In this document: piece after piece, positions 47,608 to 59,500 of the stretch
How the letters are laid out: every line of letters starts with the position of its first letter
Numbering within the stretch: the stretch's first letter is position 1
Assembly (NCBI GenBank): GCA_032358165.1
Contig: JAALGY010000038.1
Location: forward strand, 558,001 to 622,000
DNA from: Diplosphaera chodatii
Lineage: Eukaryota > Chlorophyta > Trebouxiophyceae > Prasiolales > Stichococcaceae
DNA length: 64,000 nt
Direction of reading: 5' to 3'
Position numbers and translations under genes: made by a program
The notes under the pieces: generated by a model
What the model was told of the DNA's origin: nothing
Database searches by the model: none
Seen by the model: only the letters and a program-made list of their open reading frames with translations

Positions 47608-49384
47608 TCACGCACAGTCCGCTCGACCTCGCCAGACCTTGAGCCGCGGGTCTCGGGGCTCATCGGCAGGCTGCCAGCGCGTGTCGCACGACAGGCGGAT
47701 GCGAGGCGGGTGGCTCTCGTTGGATGCGCTCATGTGCAGCACATCAAGGCCTGCGCCATGCCAACCCCAACTCAAATACATCTCATATCGCGGCAGCTGC
47801 CGTGCTCTGCGTGGCAGACTGCACTAACGCCTGATGCGACAATACCGTCACAGCCAGTCCAGCATTCCCACACTCGTCATGCTACAACAGAATACTCACC
47901 AAGCACGACAATGTCCCCTGGTCCGCAGTCCGCAACCCGCCAGTCCACAGCGCCCACCTCCGCCGCCAGGGCCGCGCCATTGTCCGACAGCCAGCCGCTG
48001 CGCGTGCCGTCCTTGCCCACCTGCATGGCAGGGTGTCACAGCTCGCCCTCCTAGGTTGCAAGCCAAGGCCAAGCGGCAGGCACTAGCTAGCCATCCTGCA
48101 TGTGCATTGTCATGCGAGACACGGCATAGGTGGCCTGGCTTGCAGCAGTTGATGGCACAGAGCAGGCTGCGGCGGCATGCGGGCGTGCCTGGCTGCGGCC
48201 GTAGCCGCTGCGCAGGGGGGTGAAGGCGGGCAGGCGGTGCGACCCGGCGGCCACCAGCAGCGAGCCCTGCGCCGGCGGCACCTCCCCCAGCGGCATCCAC
48301 GCCGTCAGCAGCCGCGGCGTGCCTGGCCGTGGAGCCCAGCTGGTTAGGGCTGTGCAGCCGGTGGTTGCCAGCCACGACGACCAGCAGTAGAAACAACATG
48401 GACCTTCTCATCTACTATGCAACAACAGTGCCAGCTGTGGGACACCCATGACGAGTAACACTGGGCCTCCGGGTGCTGGACCACACACAACACTTCGTTG
48501 CGACAGATGCATTTTGTAGCAGCAGCGGCTCACCGCGGCCGAGGAACACGCGGTCGGTGTGCAGGCCGGTGAACTCGGAGCGCCCCACGGCGCGCAGCCA
48601 CTTGTACCCGCTGGTCACCACCTCCCCCGCCTGCGGGCACCAGGGTTTTGAGGTCACCGTGTGCACAGCTGTCATCCCGTGCAGAAGCGTGACGAACTTC
48701 GACGCGTCAGGGGGTTCAAGGGGTCATGGCCATGATGCGAGACTGGTAGAGCAGCAAAGCCGTGATATGGTGGACGCTGCGAAGCGTACCTGCAGCAGGC
48801 GCTGCATGAGGGTGAAGAGGGGCGGCGCCTCAAGAACCGCCGCCACAGGGGGAGCAGCCGCCAGGTCCTGCCGACCCAGCAGCCCCAGGCCGCCGGCGCC
48901 CTCCGCCGCATGCCCCTGTAATGTGGCAGCATACCCATTTGTGTAGGGGTTTCGGGGCAGTGGCGGCAGAGTGCTTGCCAACTTGCCCGGGGAACGTCCA
49001 GGTTGCTGGGTCAGGTGGAGCACGGCCGCTGGTGGAGACTCTGGAGTGCACCTCGCTGCAGGGGAGGTCGGGCGCAAAACTATCTGGCTTGGCGGCATGC
49101 AGCTGCTCCAACAGGAAGGCTCGCGCCTGCACATAGTGAAGCAGCACAATGAGGCACAATGAGGCATCCTCACATGAACATGTCAGCAAAAGACCTTGCT
49201 GATTATGCACAGAAAAACTCGTGTGCAGGGAGTAGCAACGACACGCTGTGGGGAGGCCAGAGTGCACCTTGAGCACCGTGCTGGCTGGCAGCACGCCGCG
49301 CAGGAGCAGGTAGCCATCCTGTTGCAGGCGCTGCAGCAGCCCATCCCAGTCCTGCCGCTGCAACAGTGGCGTCGAGTCTGCCAT
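47608..49384 (-). CDS. Phytanoyl-CoA dioxygenase (PhyH)-family enzyme
   Basis: An Fe(II)/2-oxoglutarate-dependent oxygenase of the PhyH family; substrate unknown. The first exon (49384-49268) encodes MADSTPLLQRQDWDGLLQRL followed by QDGYLLLRGVLPASTVLK, the usual N-terminal segment. An in-frame ATG eleven codons upstream is an alternative start. Further exons encode ARAFLLEQLHAAKPDSFAPD, EAPPLFTLMQRLLQ, YKWLRAVGRSEFTGLHTDRV (iron-binding His-x-Asp in GLHTD, about 48550), LTAWMPLGEVPPAQGSLLV with AAGSHRLP, DWRVADCGPGDIVVL, and VLHMSASNESHPPRIRLSC then DTRWQPADEP, which supply the distal His and the 2-oxoglutarate-binding Arg. The stop is at 47608. The facial triad is intact, so the product should be active. 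No signal peptide or clear peroxisomal C-terminal tripeptide (it ends RADCA). One donor near 48190 is unresolved and may be GC. Confidence 0.87.
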
Positions 49385-49848
49385 GTCAGCGGCCAACACC
49401 TCGCCAGTGCCTGCCATGACGGTCCTGACCGCTGAACGCGCCTCTGGCTCTGTGGCACTGAACGCTGTGCCATCGACGATGGTCTTCTTGACTTCAGTGC
49501 TGGTGGTCTGCCCGCTGTGCCGGCTGCCATGGCGGCAGCCGCTGTCCCTCTCAGCAGACTTGATCGCCTGCTGGTCCGTGCCCTGTGCTGTCAGGGTGCT
49601 GCCGCAGCCAGCCTCAGCTACCACGGCCTCGTCAGAGCGAGTGCACCGCCGCTGCCATGGCCTGCCGCAACCCTTGCTGCTTGTGCGTCGCTTGCCCCGC
49701 AAGTGCACGCTGTCAGCTGGTCTCACGCCCCGCTGAGCAGAGCAGATTGCTGCTGCAGCAGCAGGATCCTCCGGCTCTGAGGCTGCTGCGCGTGCAGGCG
49801 CCACAGCACCGCACTCCACGGGCGCGTGCATCGGAGCACGCATCGGTC
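49385..49848. other. Spacer between NDUFB3-like and PhyH genes
   Basis: The minus-strand frame is open throughout this spacer, so a long N-terminal extension of the PhyH protein is formally possible. The sequence is Cys/Arg/Ala-rich and unlike the enzyme, and a family-typical start exists at 49384. Nothing else is seen. Confidence 0.4.
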
Positions 49849-50010
49849 TCAGTGGTGGCCGCCACTGTTGCCCGCCACGAGCTTGTCGTAGGCGACAAAG
49901 ACGCCAAAGGCCACCGTGGCGATGCCCAGCCCCGGCAGCGAGTGCCGCAGGTTGTTTGACAGCATCGGGTGCTTTCGCCAGGCCTCGTACCGCTCCCAGT
50001 TGAAGCCCAT
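49849..50010 (-). CDS. NDUFB3: NADH dehydrogenase complex I B12/NDUFB3-like subunit
   Basis: A 53-residue frame reading MGFNWERYEAWRKHPML followed by SNNLRHSLPGLGIATVAFG and FVAYDKLVAGNSGGHH. The pattern E-x-WRKHPML-(S/T)N followed by RH(S/A)xPGLGIAxxAFxV(F/Y) matches the accessory B12 subunit of mitochondrial respiratory complex I, including its single transmembrane helix. Family members are small (about 60-100 residues). The ATG at 50010 lies one base inside a sequence that also looks like a splice acceptor (CTGTCAG then GATGGG), so a short upstream exon with extra N-terminal residues may exist. The TGA is at 49849. It sits between the divergent proteasome gene and the PhyH gene. Confidence 0.8.
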   Translation of the reverse strand: MGFNWERYEAWRKHPMLSNNLRHSLPGLGIATVAFGVFVAYDKLVAGNSGGHH

Positions 50011-50393
50011 CCTGACAGCACCCTGCAGCGTGTCGGCAGCCGGCTGGCTCAGCTTCAAGTCCAGTGATCAGCACTGCTTATCAAACAGGAAATTGCTGCG
50101 ATCGCACCTCGGCCTGCTCCCTGCTGCTGTGCAAGGAAGTCGTTGGTAGGGCCGCAGAAGTACTTCCACTCAACCTGCTCTGGCACAGCCCCAAGGGTGT
50201 CTACGCACAATCACACTTAGCACTCTGCTTTGACACACGAATCGGAGGGGACGCTGCTGCTCGCTGTGTTGACAGTCCTACAACAGTGCCAGCTCACATT
50301 CGACAACTGAACCATCTACAAGCTTCACAGCACGAAATATAGCAGCACACCTGCAGCAGCTGTCTCAGATAAGCGCATCAGCGAGGCGTCGTC
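50011..50393. promoter_or_regulatory. Upstream region between divergent NDUFB3-like and proteasome genes
   Basis: About 380 bases between head-to-head housekeeping genes, presumably a shared promoter region. A missing first NDUFB3-like exon could also lie here. No motif stands out. Confidence 0.35.
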
Positions 50394-52273
50394 ATGGCCG
50401 CGGCAGCGACGATGCGGCTGGCCACACCTGTAGCAGCGGGCGACAACATCACACACCCTTCATGGAGCCCGTGCGCACCTATGATGTTACTGTTAATCCT
50501 ATTCCATGTGTGCAATGCGTGTCGATGAACGACGTTCCCAGAATCGCAACCTGCAGCGAATGACTTTGATGAATGACTTGGCGCTTTGCAGGTATGATGA
50601 CAACGGCGGGTGCGTCATCCACAGGAAGCCTCGTTTGCAGCTGTGTGTTCACATGATGATGCTGTTCAGGCTGCGTCGGGGTCGCATCGCTGTCGCTGAC
50701 TGCTGCTGGCTGTACTTGCAGCACGGCGGTGGCAGTTGCGGGCAACGACTACTGCATTGTCGCAGCCAGCACGCGCCTGTCCACAGGCTACAGCATCCTC
50801 ACGCGAGAGTGCTCGAAGCTCATAACCATGTGAGGAGCGTTTGCTCAACTGCCCGCTGCACAGCTTCAGCCACACTGGGCCCCAGCATACCATGCTTGCC
50901 GTGTGCAATGTGCGAGTGTGATTCCCCTGCGGTCGCAGAGCCCCAGGCGTCATCATTGCCACAGCAGGCATGCAGGCAGATGCCAAGGCGCTGCACAAAA
51001 CTCTGCAGGTAACGCGTACCTGCCCTCCAGCTCCCTGCTGGTCGCCTGATCTGCAGCTCCTCCTGTCCATCCTGTCAGCGCGTGGCGTGGGAAAATTATC
51101 TAAGCTAGTCTTGCTGCAAGTGCAGGCACGGGCTGTGCAGTACCAGTTTGCACACAGGAAACCCATGAACGTGGGCGCGGCAGCGCAGCTGCTGTCCAAC
51201 ACGCTGTACTACAAGCGCTTCTTCCCCTACTACACCGCCAACCTGTGCTGCGGTCTTGACAAGGACGGTAGGTGCTGGAAATGTTCGACTGGCTGACCAG
51301 CAGTTGTGTGTCTTTGCAAATTCCTTCGTGCCTTTGGCGCTGTTGACATCAGGGAGTCATGCCACCCCCCGTGATGTGTGCATTGCATTATCTTCGCAGG
51401 TGTTGGGTCTGTGTACACCTATGACGGCATTGGCTCGCATGAGCGTGTGGGCTACAGCTGCCAGGTGCGTGCTCGCTTCATCCTAACTACGCAAAAAATG
51501 GCATGTGAAGATACATGCACAAAGCAGCGATTGTACCAAGCACACTTACAAAGTGGTCATGTGCCTGTGCTTTTGCTTGTGTAGGGCTCTGGCAGCAACC
51601 TCATCCAGCCGGTGCTGGACAACCAGCTCGCGGCAGCCAGCAAGCTGGTGCGCCCCTGCTGTGCTCCCTGCTCCGCCCCGGCCTCCAGCGCCTGCTGCTG
51701 GCGTCCGTGACTCGACCCCTCAAAAGTCAGCCATGCACAGCGCTGGTGGCCGTTCGTCGGGCTGCTGTGCAAGTGTGGCTTTTGGGGTCAACCATGCACG
51801 GCCGTCCAGCTGAGCCAGGACCGGCGCGTGCGCAGGTGCTGCCCGAGGCGGACTGGATCACGAAGCTGCCGCGGGAGGAGGCGCTGGACCTGGTGAAGGA
51901 CGCCTTCGTGTCCGCCGGCGAGCGCGACATCTACACGGTGTGCTTGCTGGACTGGATCGCATTGATGTCAACACGAGCGTCCTTCAGGGCTGAAAGAGGC
52001 ATTTGTCATCCATGCACTAGTTTGGCATGCTGGTAGCACAGTAGCACTACAACTGCGTGGCTGCAGATTGTGGAACTAATGCAGCATTGGCAGCGCGCAC
52101 TGCATCTGCTTGCTGCTGTTTTGCTGGCGTGGCCTGCTTCTGTGCCGCTGCTCATGGTGCATGGCACCCTGCAGGGCGATGCTGTGGAGATCGTGGTGAT
52201 CTACAAGGATGGCACCGGCGACACCTGGGTGCCCAAGGTCGACCGGGAGGTGCTGGAGCTGAAGAAGGACTGA
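50394..52273 (+). CDS. PSMB1: 20S proteasome subunit beta-6 (PSMB1/PBF type)
   Basis: A non-catalytic beta-ring subunit of the 20S proteasome core. Nine exons keep phase throughout: 50394-50470, 50592-50609, 50722-50829, 50939-51008, 51126-51267, 51400-51464, 51585-51647, 51836-51937, 52175-52273. Together they give 744 bases, or 247 residues, slightly longer than land-plant PBF1. Start choice: ATG 50394 yields MAAAATMRLATPVAAGDN and then THPSWSPYDDNGG, which aligns with the family N-terminus (WSPYxxNGG). Other diagnostic segments are ASTRLSTGYSILTRECSKL, GMQADAKALHKTLQ, LLSNTLYYKRFFPYYTANL, GVGSVYTYDGIGSHERVGY, LIQPVLDNQLAAASKL, LVKDAFVSAGERDIYTG and GDAVEIVVIYKDGTGDTW. The second exon is only 18 bases, and splicing it in is required for the YDDNGG motif. 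Catalytic Thr1 chemistry is not expected for this subunit. Confidence 0.96.
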
Positions 52274-52970
52274 GCAGCGGCAGCTGTGTCCCTGCTGCAG
52301 CTGTACACTGCTGCCGTTCTTGTACGAGATTTGCTTGGCGGCAGCTCTGAAGTAGTGAACTTCAGGTCACGATGGCCTGCAATCATCATGGAAAGCCAGT
52401 TGCCACATTGTTGTAGCGTGCAAGGTTCACGATACAGGTCCGAGCATCACTGCCTTGCTGGCTATTAACTGTGCGGATGCTCCAGCTGTGCAGCATCACC
52501 CGAGCTGTGTCTCGACACGTCCCAGATCAGCCTGATACAGCCACGTGGAGGAGTCAAGCTGATCACAAGAGCCGATTCGCACATGGCCCAGCAGCCGCTC
52601 CAGGCTCGCAGTGCCGCCGAGAATTCCGCCGTTGAGGCCTTCAGGAGCAGAAAACATCGCTGAAACGACCAACAGGCTGCAGCCTGCAGCAGATCCGCCA
52701 CAGCGGTGCTGACGACTGGGATCTGCAGGTCCGGACTTTGCCGCGGGATTACACATACATGTCTCGACAGCGCGTTCTGGCATGAAGCCTACACAGGGAT
52801 ATGTGGTACTGCTGCTGATTGTGTGCAGTGAATTGTGCGGGTGTGTCACCCACTGGTCCACACCTGCACTAGTCTGGGTCCCTCTGTACATGCTGCGCAG
52901 GTCGCTGGTCTGCCAGAGATTCCCTGACTTGCACCAATTCCAAAGGACGTTTCGATCCCGTGCCCTCGGA
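52274..52970. other. Intergenic: proteasome gene to secreted-protein gene
   Basis: About 700 bases. An ATG at 52782 is in frame with the start chosen for the next gene and encodes a hydrophobic stretch (GYVVLLLIVCSELCGC), so that gene could begin there. Otherwise I see only 3' and 5' flanks. Confidence 0.35.
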
Positions 52971-55900
52971 ATGAACGTTGGCGGGGTCCTGCTGCTGCTC
53001 GTGCTCGCCTGCAGCTGCTGTGGCGGCCCCTGCGCAGCCCGGGAACTGCTGCAAGGTGCCTGCTTGCTGCACACCTGCAGCTGTTTTCTGACCAATACAC
53101 CCAGAATAGAATTGTGCCATGCAAGATGGTGACGGATGACAATCAGGGGCGTCATGCTCCACAGATGGGCCGCAACTCGGGGCAGCGCCGGTGGCGCTGC
53201 CGCCACGCCGCCAGCTCAAGGGCAACCTGAACAGCATCTTTGCGCAGTTCCCCGGCTTCAACAGCCTGCCGGGCCTGGCGCCCCTGATCTCCCCGCCCCC
53301 GCCGCCCTCTCCCAGCTCCCCCGCGCCCCCTGTAGCCTCCCCGCCGCCCGCGCCCCCCTCCCCGGCCCCCGTAGTCACCAACAACCAGGCCATCGTCAAC
53401 AGCGTCGCCAACGCCGTCGAGTCGGTGCGAAAACCCGCCTGATGAACACAAACTGCTCATCCTGGGTGATGTTGTATGCGGTAACAACACGGCTCTGAGC
53501 CTGACGAAGGCGGTGTTTAATTAGTGGGCTGTGCTGTGTGTCCAGGGCAACCAGCAGCAGGCCGCCGGCGGACTGGCGGTGGTGTCGGCGCTGCCCAACG
53601 CCCAGCAGCTGCTGCAGCAGATCCTGTCGCAGGTGCAGCAGGCAAACAACCCGCAGGCGACGCAGAACCTGGGCAAGGCGGTGGCCTCCGCCTCTGGCAA
53701 GGGCGCCAACACCAACAATCTCGCTAATGCCCTCAACCAGGTATGGTCCCACTCATAATGATGTGCAACCAACTATTGCAAGCATTGCGGGGCGGCATGT
53801 GACCCACTGCTGTTGTCTGGTAGCCAAATAGCATCTGACCCTGTCCCCTCGACAGCAGGTACTTCACTGTATGATATTGAGTCTTACACCTTTGATTTGT
53901 AGGTGGCACCGCCAGCACCTGCTGGCACGCCGCCGGGCCCCGCCATCACCCCTCAACAGCTGGGCAGCTCCTCGGCTGTCGCCAATGCGGTGTCCACCGG
54001 CAATGGCTCCGCCACAGCCAATGCCCAAAACAATGGCCAAGGAGGCAAGTCTCGCAGCTCTGATTTTGTGAAGACGATGAAGACGATAACAGTGCTCAAG
54101 GGTGGAGACTCCCTTCGAAATGCAACTCGCCCAGCCACGCAGCAGAGTCAGGCACCAAGCATGCATTCAATCTCGATATGACAATGCTCGTTGTTGAACC
54201 ATTGCAGGAACCGTTACGTCGACCGCCATCTCCAGTTCCGAGGCGAGCTCGCAGTCAGCCAGCGCCGCCGCATCCGCCACATCGATGGCCATCCAGAATG
54301 TGAAGAACGGCGGGGATGTGGCTGCGGCGGCCACTGCTGCAGCCAACGCCACCGCCACCGCTGTGGCCACAGCGGTTGCCAATGCCACCGCCAATATCAC
54401 ATCAACAGGTGAGCCTTGTCGATGTGCAAGGGACGAGTCCAGGGCAGTTGCAATTGGCTGCATGATCCGCCTTTGGAAAAACAAGCGTCAGAGACTTCTC
54501 AGGGCAATCCTCATTGGGCATTGCTCAGATGCAGTAAACCTGCCTGCAGGCGCCGGAGGATCTGGCAGCGCAATGGCATCTTCCACCGCCAATGCTGTTG
54601 CAAATGCCACTGCAACCGCAATTGCCGACTCCTTCGTCAACGCCACGTCCGGGGGCAGTCTGGCGGCCGCCGCGGCGTCCGGCCAGGCCTTCGACACAGC
54701 CATCGCCAATGCGACCGCTTCTGCGCAGGCCTCTGCCAATGTGCAAGGTACTGGTTGCAGCGGTGTCTGTTGGCTGCCGGCCATATCTTTCTTTGCAGCC
54801 CCCTCGACTCTGGCAGCTGTAGGCATTGCCTGGCTATCACCTGCTGCGATCTTTTGAAGCTCGCTTCTCAACTGTACACTGTTCCCGCAACAGGCAAGGG
54901 CAGCGCAGCGGCACAGGCGTCATCCATCTCTCGATCCGTCGCCACCGCCACGGCTGCAGTCTTCACCCGCGCGCTGGCTGCCGTCAAGATCATCCAGCAG
55001 ATCAACAACTCCGTGCAGACTGTCGTCTCCAGCGCAGTGGCCAAGGTGCGTGCAATGCCTCACCTTTGCACCTCACAAGTACCATTGACGTTGCAACACA
55101 GCTAGCCTCGCAGGACGTCACCGTGCATTCTGATGTTCCTCTGCCTGACGGGTCAATCCCTGCGTGATGCATGAGCGCCTGCTCACGCCTTTCAGGTGCG
55201 TGGCGGGGGCAATGCCACCGCTGCAGCCGCCGCCGCCGCTCGGGCTATCGGCACCGCAGTCACCACCGCCCTGTCAGCTGCGCAGTCCCAGGTCGTGGTG
55301 CAGGGTGAGCCATCTACTGGTGTTCACGTGGACGCAGGTGCTCACCTGGCGCCTGTCAGTAGCTGACAGACCATGGCACCAAGCAACACGCCTGTTTCGA
55401 CTGCTGCAGGCTCCTCGGGTAGTGGGTCTGTCTCCACTGCGGCCGTCGCAAATGCCGTGGCCATGACCACCGCCGAGGCCATCGCATCAGCCGTTGCCAA
55501 TGCCACAGGCAACAATGTGCAGGTGGGCGCCCACCAACAGACAGCACGTGCTGCAGCATATGACGCCGGCCTGCAAACTGGCTGCCGAAAGGGTCAGGCT
55601 CTGCAGCATTTGATGCAAGTCTTGTATGTCTGACCGTCAAGATGTCGCATCGCAGGCCACAGCAGCCGCCAACGCCCGCGACATCCAGACCGCCATCAAC
55701 TCCGCCATCAGCAGCACCTCTGGCGGCGCCTCGTTCACAGGTGCTTGCGGTGTGACACTGTGAGATGTCAGCCGTCCTGCCCCTCTGTCATACATGCACA
55801 CAGATGCCACTGCATCGCAAACCAATGGTGAGCATGCTTCATTGCCTTGCTGTGATCCCACGAACAGGTCCTGGGCAAGCAAGTTCGACCTCAGCCGCGA

Positions 55901-56046
55901 CTGCCACAGCGGTCGCCCAAGCGGTTGCGCAGGTGTTGGTGTCCGCATTCGCTGCTATCACCTCTTCAGGATCAGGTGATGTCACAGTGCGCCAGGGATC
56001 TGGCATTCTGCACTTTTCCACACGATCAATGCAATCGCTTGATTGA
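52971..56046 (+). CDS. Secreted Ala/Asn/Thr-rich repetitive protein
   Basis: No family recognised. Twelve exons keep phase: 52971-53055, 53165-53424, 53546-53740, 53903-54044, 54208-54408, 54550-54747, 54894-55045, 55196-55304, 55410-55522, 55656-55740, 55804-55827, 55868-56046 (1743 bases, 580 residues). The start gives a classical signal peptide (MNVGGVLLLLVLACSC, likely cut after GPCAA). Next come a short globular-looking stretch, a proline hinge (SPPPPPSPSSPAPPVASPPP, like algal wall hydroxyproline-rich proteins), a Gln/Asn-rich block (PNAQQLLQQILSQVQQANN), and then about 390 residues of Ala-dominated sequence with recurring VANAVANATATAIA-like phrases. About ten N-glycosylation sequons occur, mostly NAT. 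Most exons of the repetitive part begin within a Gly codon. Exon 4 uses a GC donor (G then GCAAGT) and exon 11 is 24 bases. A TGTAA lies at 56235. An extracellular matrix, wall or adhesive role is inference. Confidence 0.82.
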
Positions 56047-56541
56047 GTCAGGTTGTTAGCATCGAACACTTTCGGGACTCTACACTGATGTGGCATGCTT
56101 TCATGTAGGGTCGGGCCGTCGGCTGTTCGAGACACTACTGGATAGCTGATGGACGTATCACAAGCAGATGCAACACCCAGCGTCAGCCGAGCTGCACATC
56201 TATCGAGTTTTGGTCTGCTGCGTACATCGAATTCTGTAATCGTATCTGCGGACGATTGTAGCCGCTGAAGGCAAAGGCTGCAAGCATAGGTACAGAACTA
56301 CAGTTGTCATGCATGCAGGTACTGACTACCCTGCTGCCCATGGACTATAAGAAACTTGCTTGCGCACCCATGACAACACCCTTCCACACACATGCACTAG
56401 ATGGCCAAAGTTGAACTGCCACGCCCGTGGTTTCCGATGTTGTGACGCATTATGGCGAGCTTGCGTGGTGCAAGGCTAGGGACTTTGTGGCCCTCCGACC
56501 TCTGCACAGAGATATTTCCCGTTGACGCACACAGCTGCTGC
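56047..56541. other. Spacer between convergent genes
   Basis: About 500 bases between the secreted-protein gene and the first F-box/LRR gene. TGTAA at 56235-56239 may be the polyadenylation signal of the former. Nothing else is seen. Confidence 0.4.
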
Positions 56542-59500
56542 TCAGTCATCCCACAGCCAGTGGTGAGGCTCCAGCACGGACGGCCTGCATTCATCCGCAA
56601 TGCCATCTGCGGCTTCACCCAGGGTGCGGCGCCGCGGCCACCGCCGCAGCCGGCGCCCCGGCAGGTCCCGCAGCTCGTAGCCAGACTTCAAAGGTAGCTT
56701 GTGGCGCGCCGCTTGCCCCTGCAACTACAGCTATCGAGTTCACAGGCCGATTGCCAAAGCTCGAGGGTCTGCACGGTTTCAGCTTCGATTTGGCAATACT
56801 CGTTGAGACAGGGTGCTCTGCGCAACTGCAGCTCAGATGGCAACATAGAAACAAAGTATGCAGCGTGTCCAGGCTTGTAGCTGCAACAGCATCATGCCAG
56901 ATCATGACGCCAGAGAGTCTTATCACTGGCAAGCATCTGAGACTGCTCAACAGCAGACAGTGTGATGCGCGCACCAGCACATAGTCTGGTGCATCCAGAA
57001 CGCGCAGTCGCGGCAGGCCGGCCGCCAGCAGTGCGGACCCCGACCGCCTGCAGTCCTCGTCCCAACCGATTTCGGACAGGTCCAGCACCTCCAGCCGCCG
57101 CAGCGCTGTCAGTGCGCTCAGGTGCCAGGCGCCAAGTGTCTGCTTGCACAGAGAGCACTGGCATCTCGGGGCGATGGTCTCATACAAGCAGCAGCAGCAG
57201 CCTGCTGTTTGATCACCTGCCACGCTGCTGGAGAATGGACCAGGTCACATCCGGGACCACATTGACATGGGAGGGCACATGAACATGAATTCACCTGTAC
57301 AGTGTCGTGATCTGCCAGCTCGAGCCATGTCAGCTTGCTGCAGAGAGCCACTGCCTGCGGCAGCGCCAGTGCAGGGCTGATCAGCTCGAGTTCTGATGAA
57401 TGACAGCACCAGCACCGGGGTTCAGTCACTGCCAGTGGCCGAAAGCAGCAGCGTAAGCATAGAGTTACGATGCAACATGGCGAGCATTCTTCCGTTCGTC
57501 TTAGTTTAGCTCGCTACATGCCTCGAGCATGCTGTGCAGCGTGCCGCCGTCTCCTGGAGCCGTTCTATTACCGTCACCTTCTATTCGTAAACCTTCGAGT
57601 TGCACTAGGCATTGCAGACCTTCGCACATGGATGAAACAGGTGTGCATGAAGCCAGTGGCTTGAAAGCTTGCAACTGGATCGGTGCTACACAGGACGCTA
57701 CAAGGCTACATACCATGATTGATTGACGCCAGGCAGGCGTTATCAAGTGTATTCACGGATGGCAACGTGAGCTGCAGGCGTCGCAGCTCCCTGAATTGCA
57801 AGAGCACCATGCCAACCTGCATGTTTGGCAACTGCCAAGAAGCATCAAATGTCAGCTCAATTGTAGTACCTGTTGACATATGGAACAATATGAGTATCCA
57901 GTGTCGGTCTTGGAGGGACAACACACCTCCTCGAGGCAGCACAATAGACACAGCTGGCTGCAGTACGGCAGTGGCGTGTAAGCCGCCTGCAGCAAGAACG
58001 AACAGGTTGTTGAAACCGAATGTAGCAGTGTGGTGTCCTGCGCTGCACGCCCGATCTCATGCCTGCAACACGATATCAGCAGGCTACTGCAAACGTATTT
58101 AGAGAGGACATACGCCTCCATCATTGCTGGGCCACAGGTCCTTCACCACCAGGTGAGCCAGCAGCGGACAGTGCCTCAGTATTGCGGGCACCAGGCTATA
58201 ACAGGTGTCACACTGGCCTTCATATGCGTATATTGACAGGTACAGTAGCCGAGGACCCACTGTCGCGAGCATGTCGGTCACCATGCTGCATGCAAAAGAA
58301 AATTATTTGTGCACGTCATACACTGCGAGCATCTGAGCACGTTGTACACTGCATGTGTGACATGTACATGATTGCTGTGGGGCCGCGCTTTTCAGCAGAC
58401 TCACCTTATAGAGCCAGTGGTGACCAGCACAGACACCATAAGAGCGGTAAGGCGTGTCAGCTGCGCAATTGTAGGCATAGCCTCATCCGTCACGGTCGTG
58501 GATGATGTTGAGAAGAGATCGAGCGCTTCCAAGCCTGCATGGAGGGAGAGGCAATGACGACTGCCCAGTGCACGTATACGTACAAGAAGGCCCAAGGAGT
58601 TGGCTAGCTGACGGCATGTCTGGTTGCCGTTTGCTTCTGCAGCATGATGGCATTGCCTTTTCAGAAAAAGGCCTACTTTACCTGTCATGCTTGCCAAAGC
58701 TGCACTCAGGCCACGATGCGTGCACTGCTCAAAGCATTCTGCCAGCCTCAGTTGTTGCAGGTTCCCAAGTAGTGAAAGCTGGCAAAGCCCTGCATGCATG
58801 AAGCACAGCCCCTGCAGCACCGCCTGCAATCGGCTTCTTGGCACTGTGCCGCTGCAATCGCTATAGTATCAATGAAGCACAGATTGCTGCAGCCTTCTTG
58901 CAGTGCTGCGCGGCGATGGCCTGCCTGCGTCACTTGCCAAGCATGCCCATTGTTGCAGGTCCAGCGCTCGAAGCTGTGGCAGCGCCTCTGCCAGTGCTGC
59001 GGTTCCTGCATCCTGCATTGCTGCCTCATCTTCGGAATACACACTCCAACGTTTGTGATCCCCCAGGCCCAAAGTGGTCAGGCGCCTGCATCATAGTTGA
59101 GCTCATGATGAGGTTATGATGCATGTTGGTGCTAGCAACAGCAAGTGGTGGTAGCTGGTGCTGAGCCACACCGTACCGTAGTGCAGAGAGAGAGGATGGA
59201 TGATCTAGTGCGGGCAGGTGTAGGGATTGCAATGTTGTCAGCTGAGTGAGCACGCTCAGCAACTTGTCGCATGGTGCGTCATTGTACAAGCTGATGTCCA
59301 AGCGTTTTAGACTTGTCAGGTATATGAGGCCCTGCAAGCGTGACATGTTTTGAATGCTCGAGTACAAGCGAGCTCATTGGTGTACGTACTGATTGTCGAC
59401 AGTATATCAAAACAGGCGTTTCAAGCACCGCTTGACTGCGATCAGCACGAGCTACCTGAAAGAACCGTGGCTCGTCATTCAACCTGAGCGACAGCGTGTG

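Noticed and set aside
49385..50074. Possible 230-residue N-terminal extension of the PhyH-family enzyme
   Set aside because: The frame stays open but overlaps the NDUFB3-like gene in another frame and reads as low-complexity antisense-type sequence. The family-typical start at 49384 is preferred.
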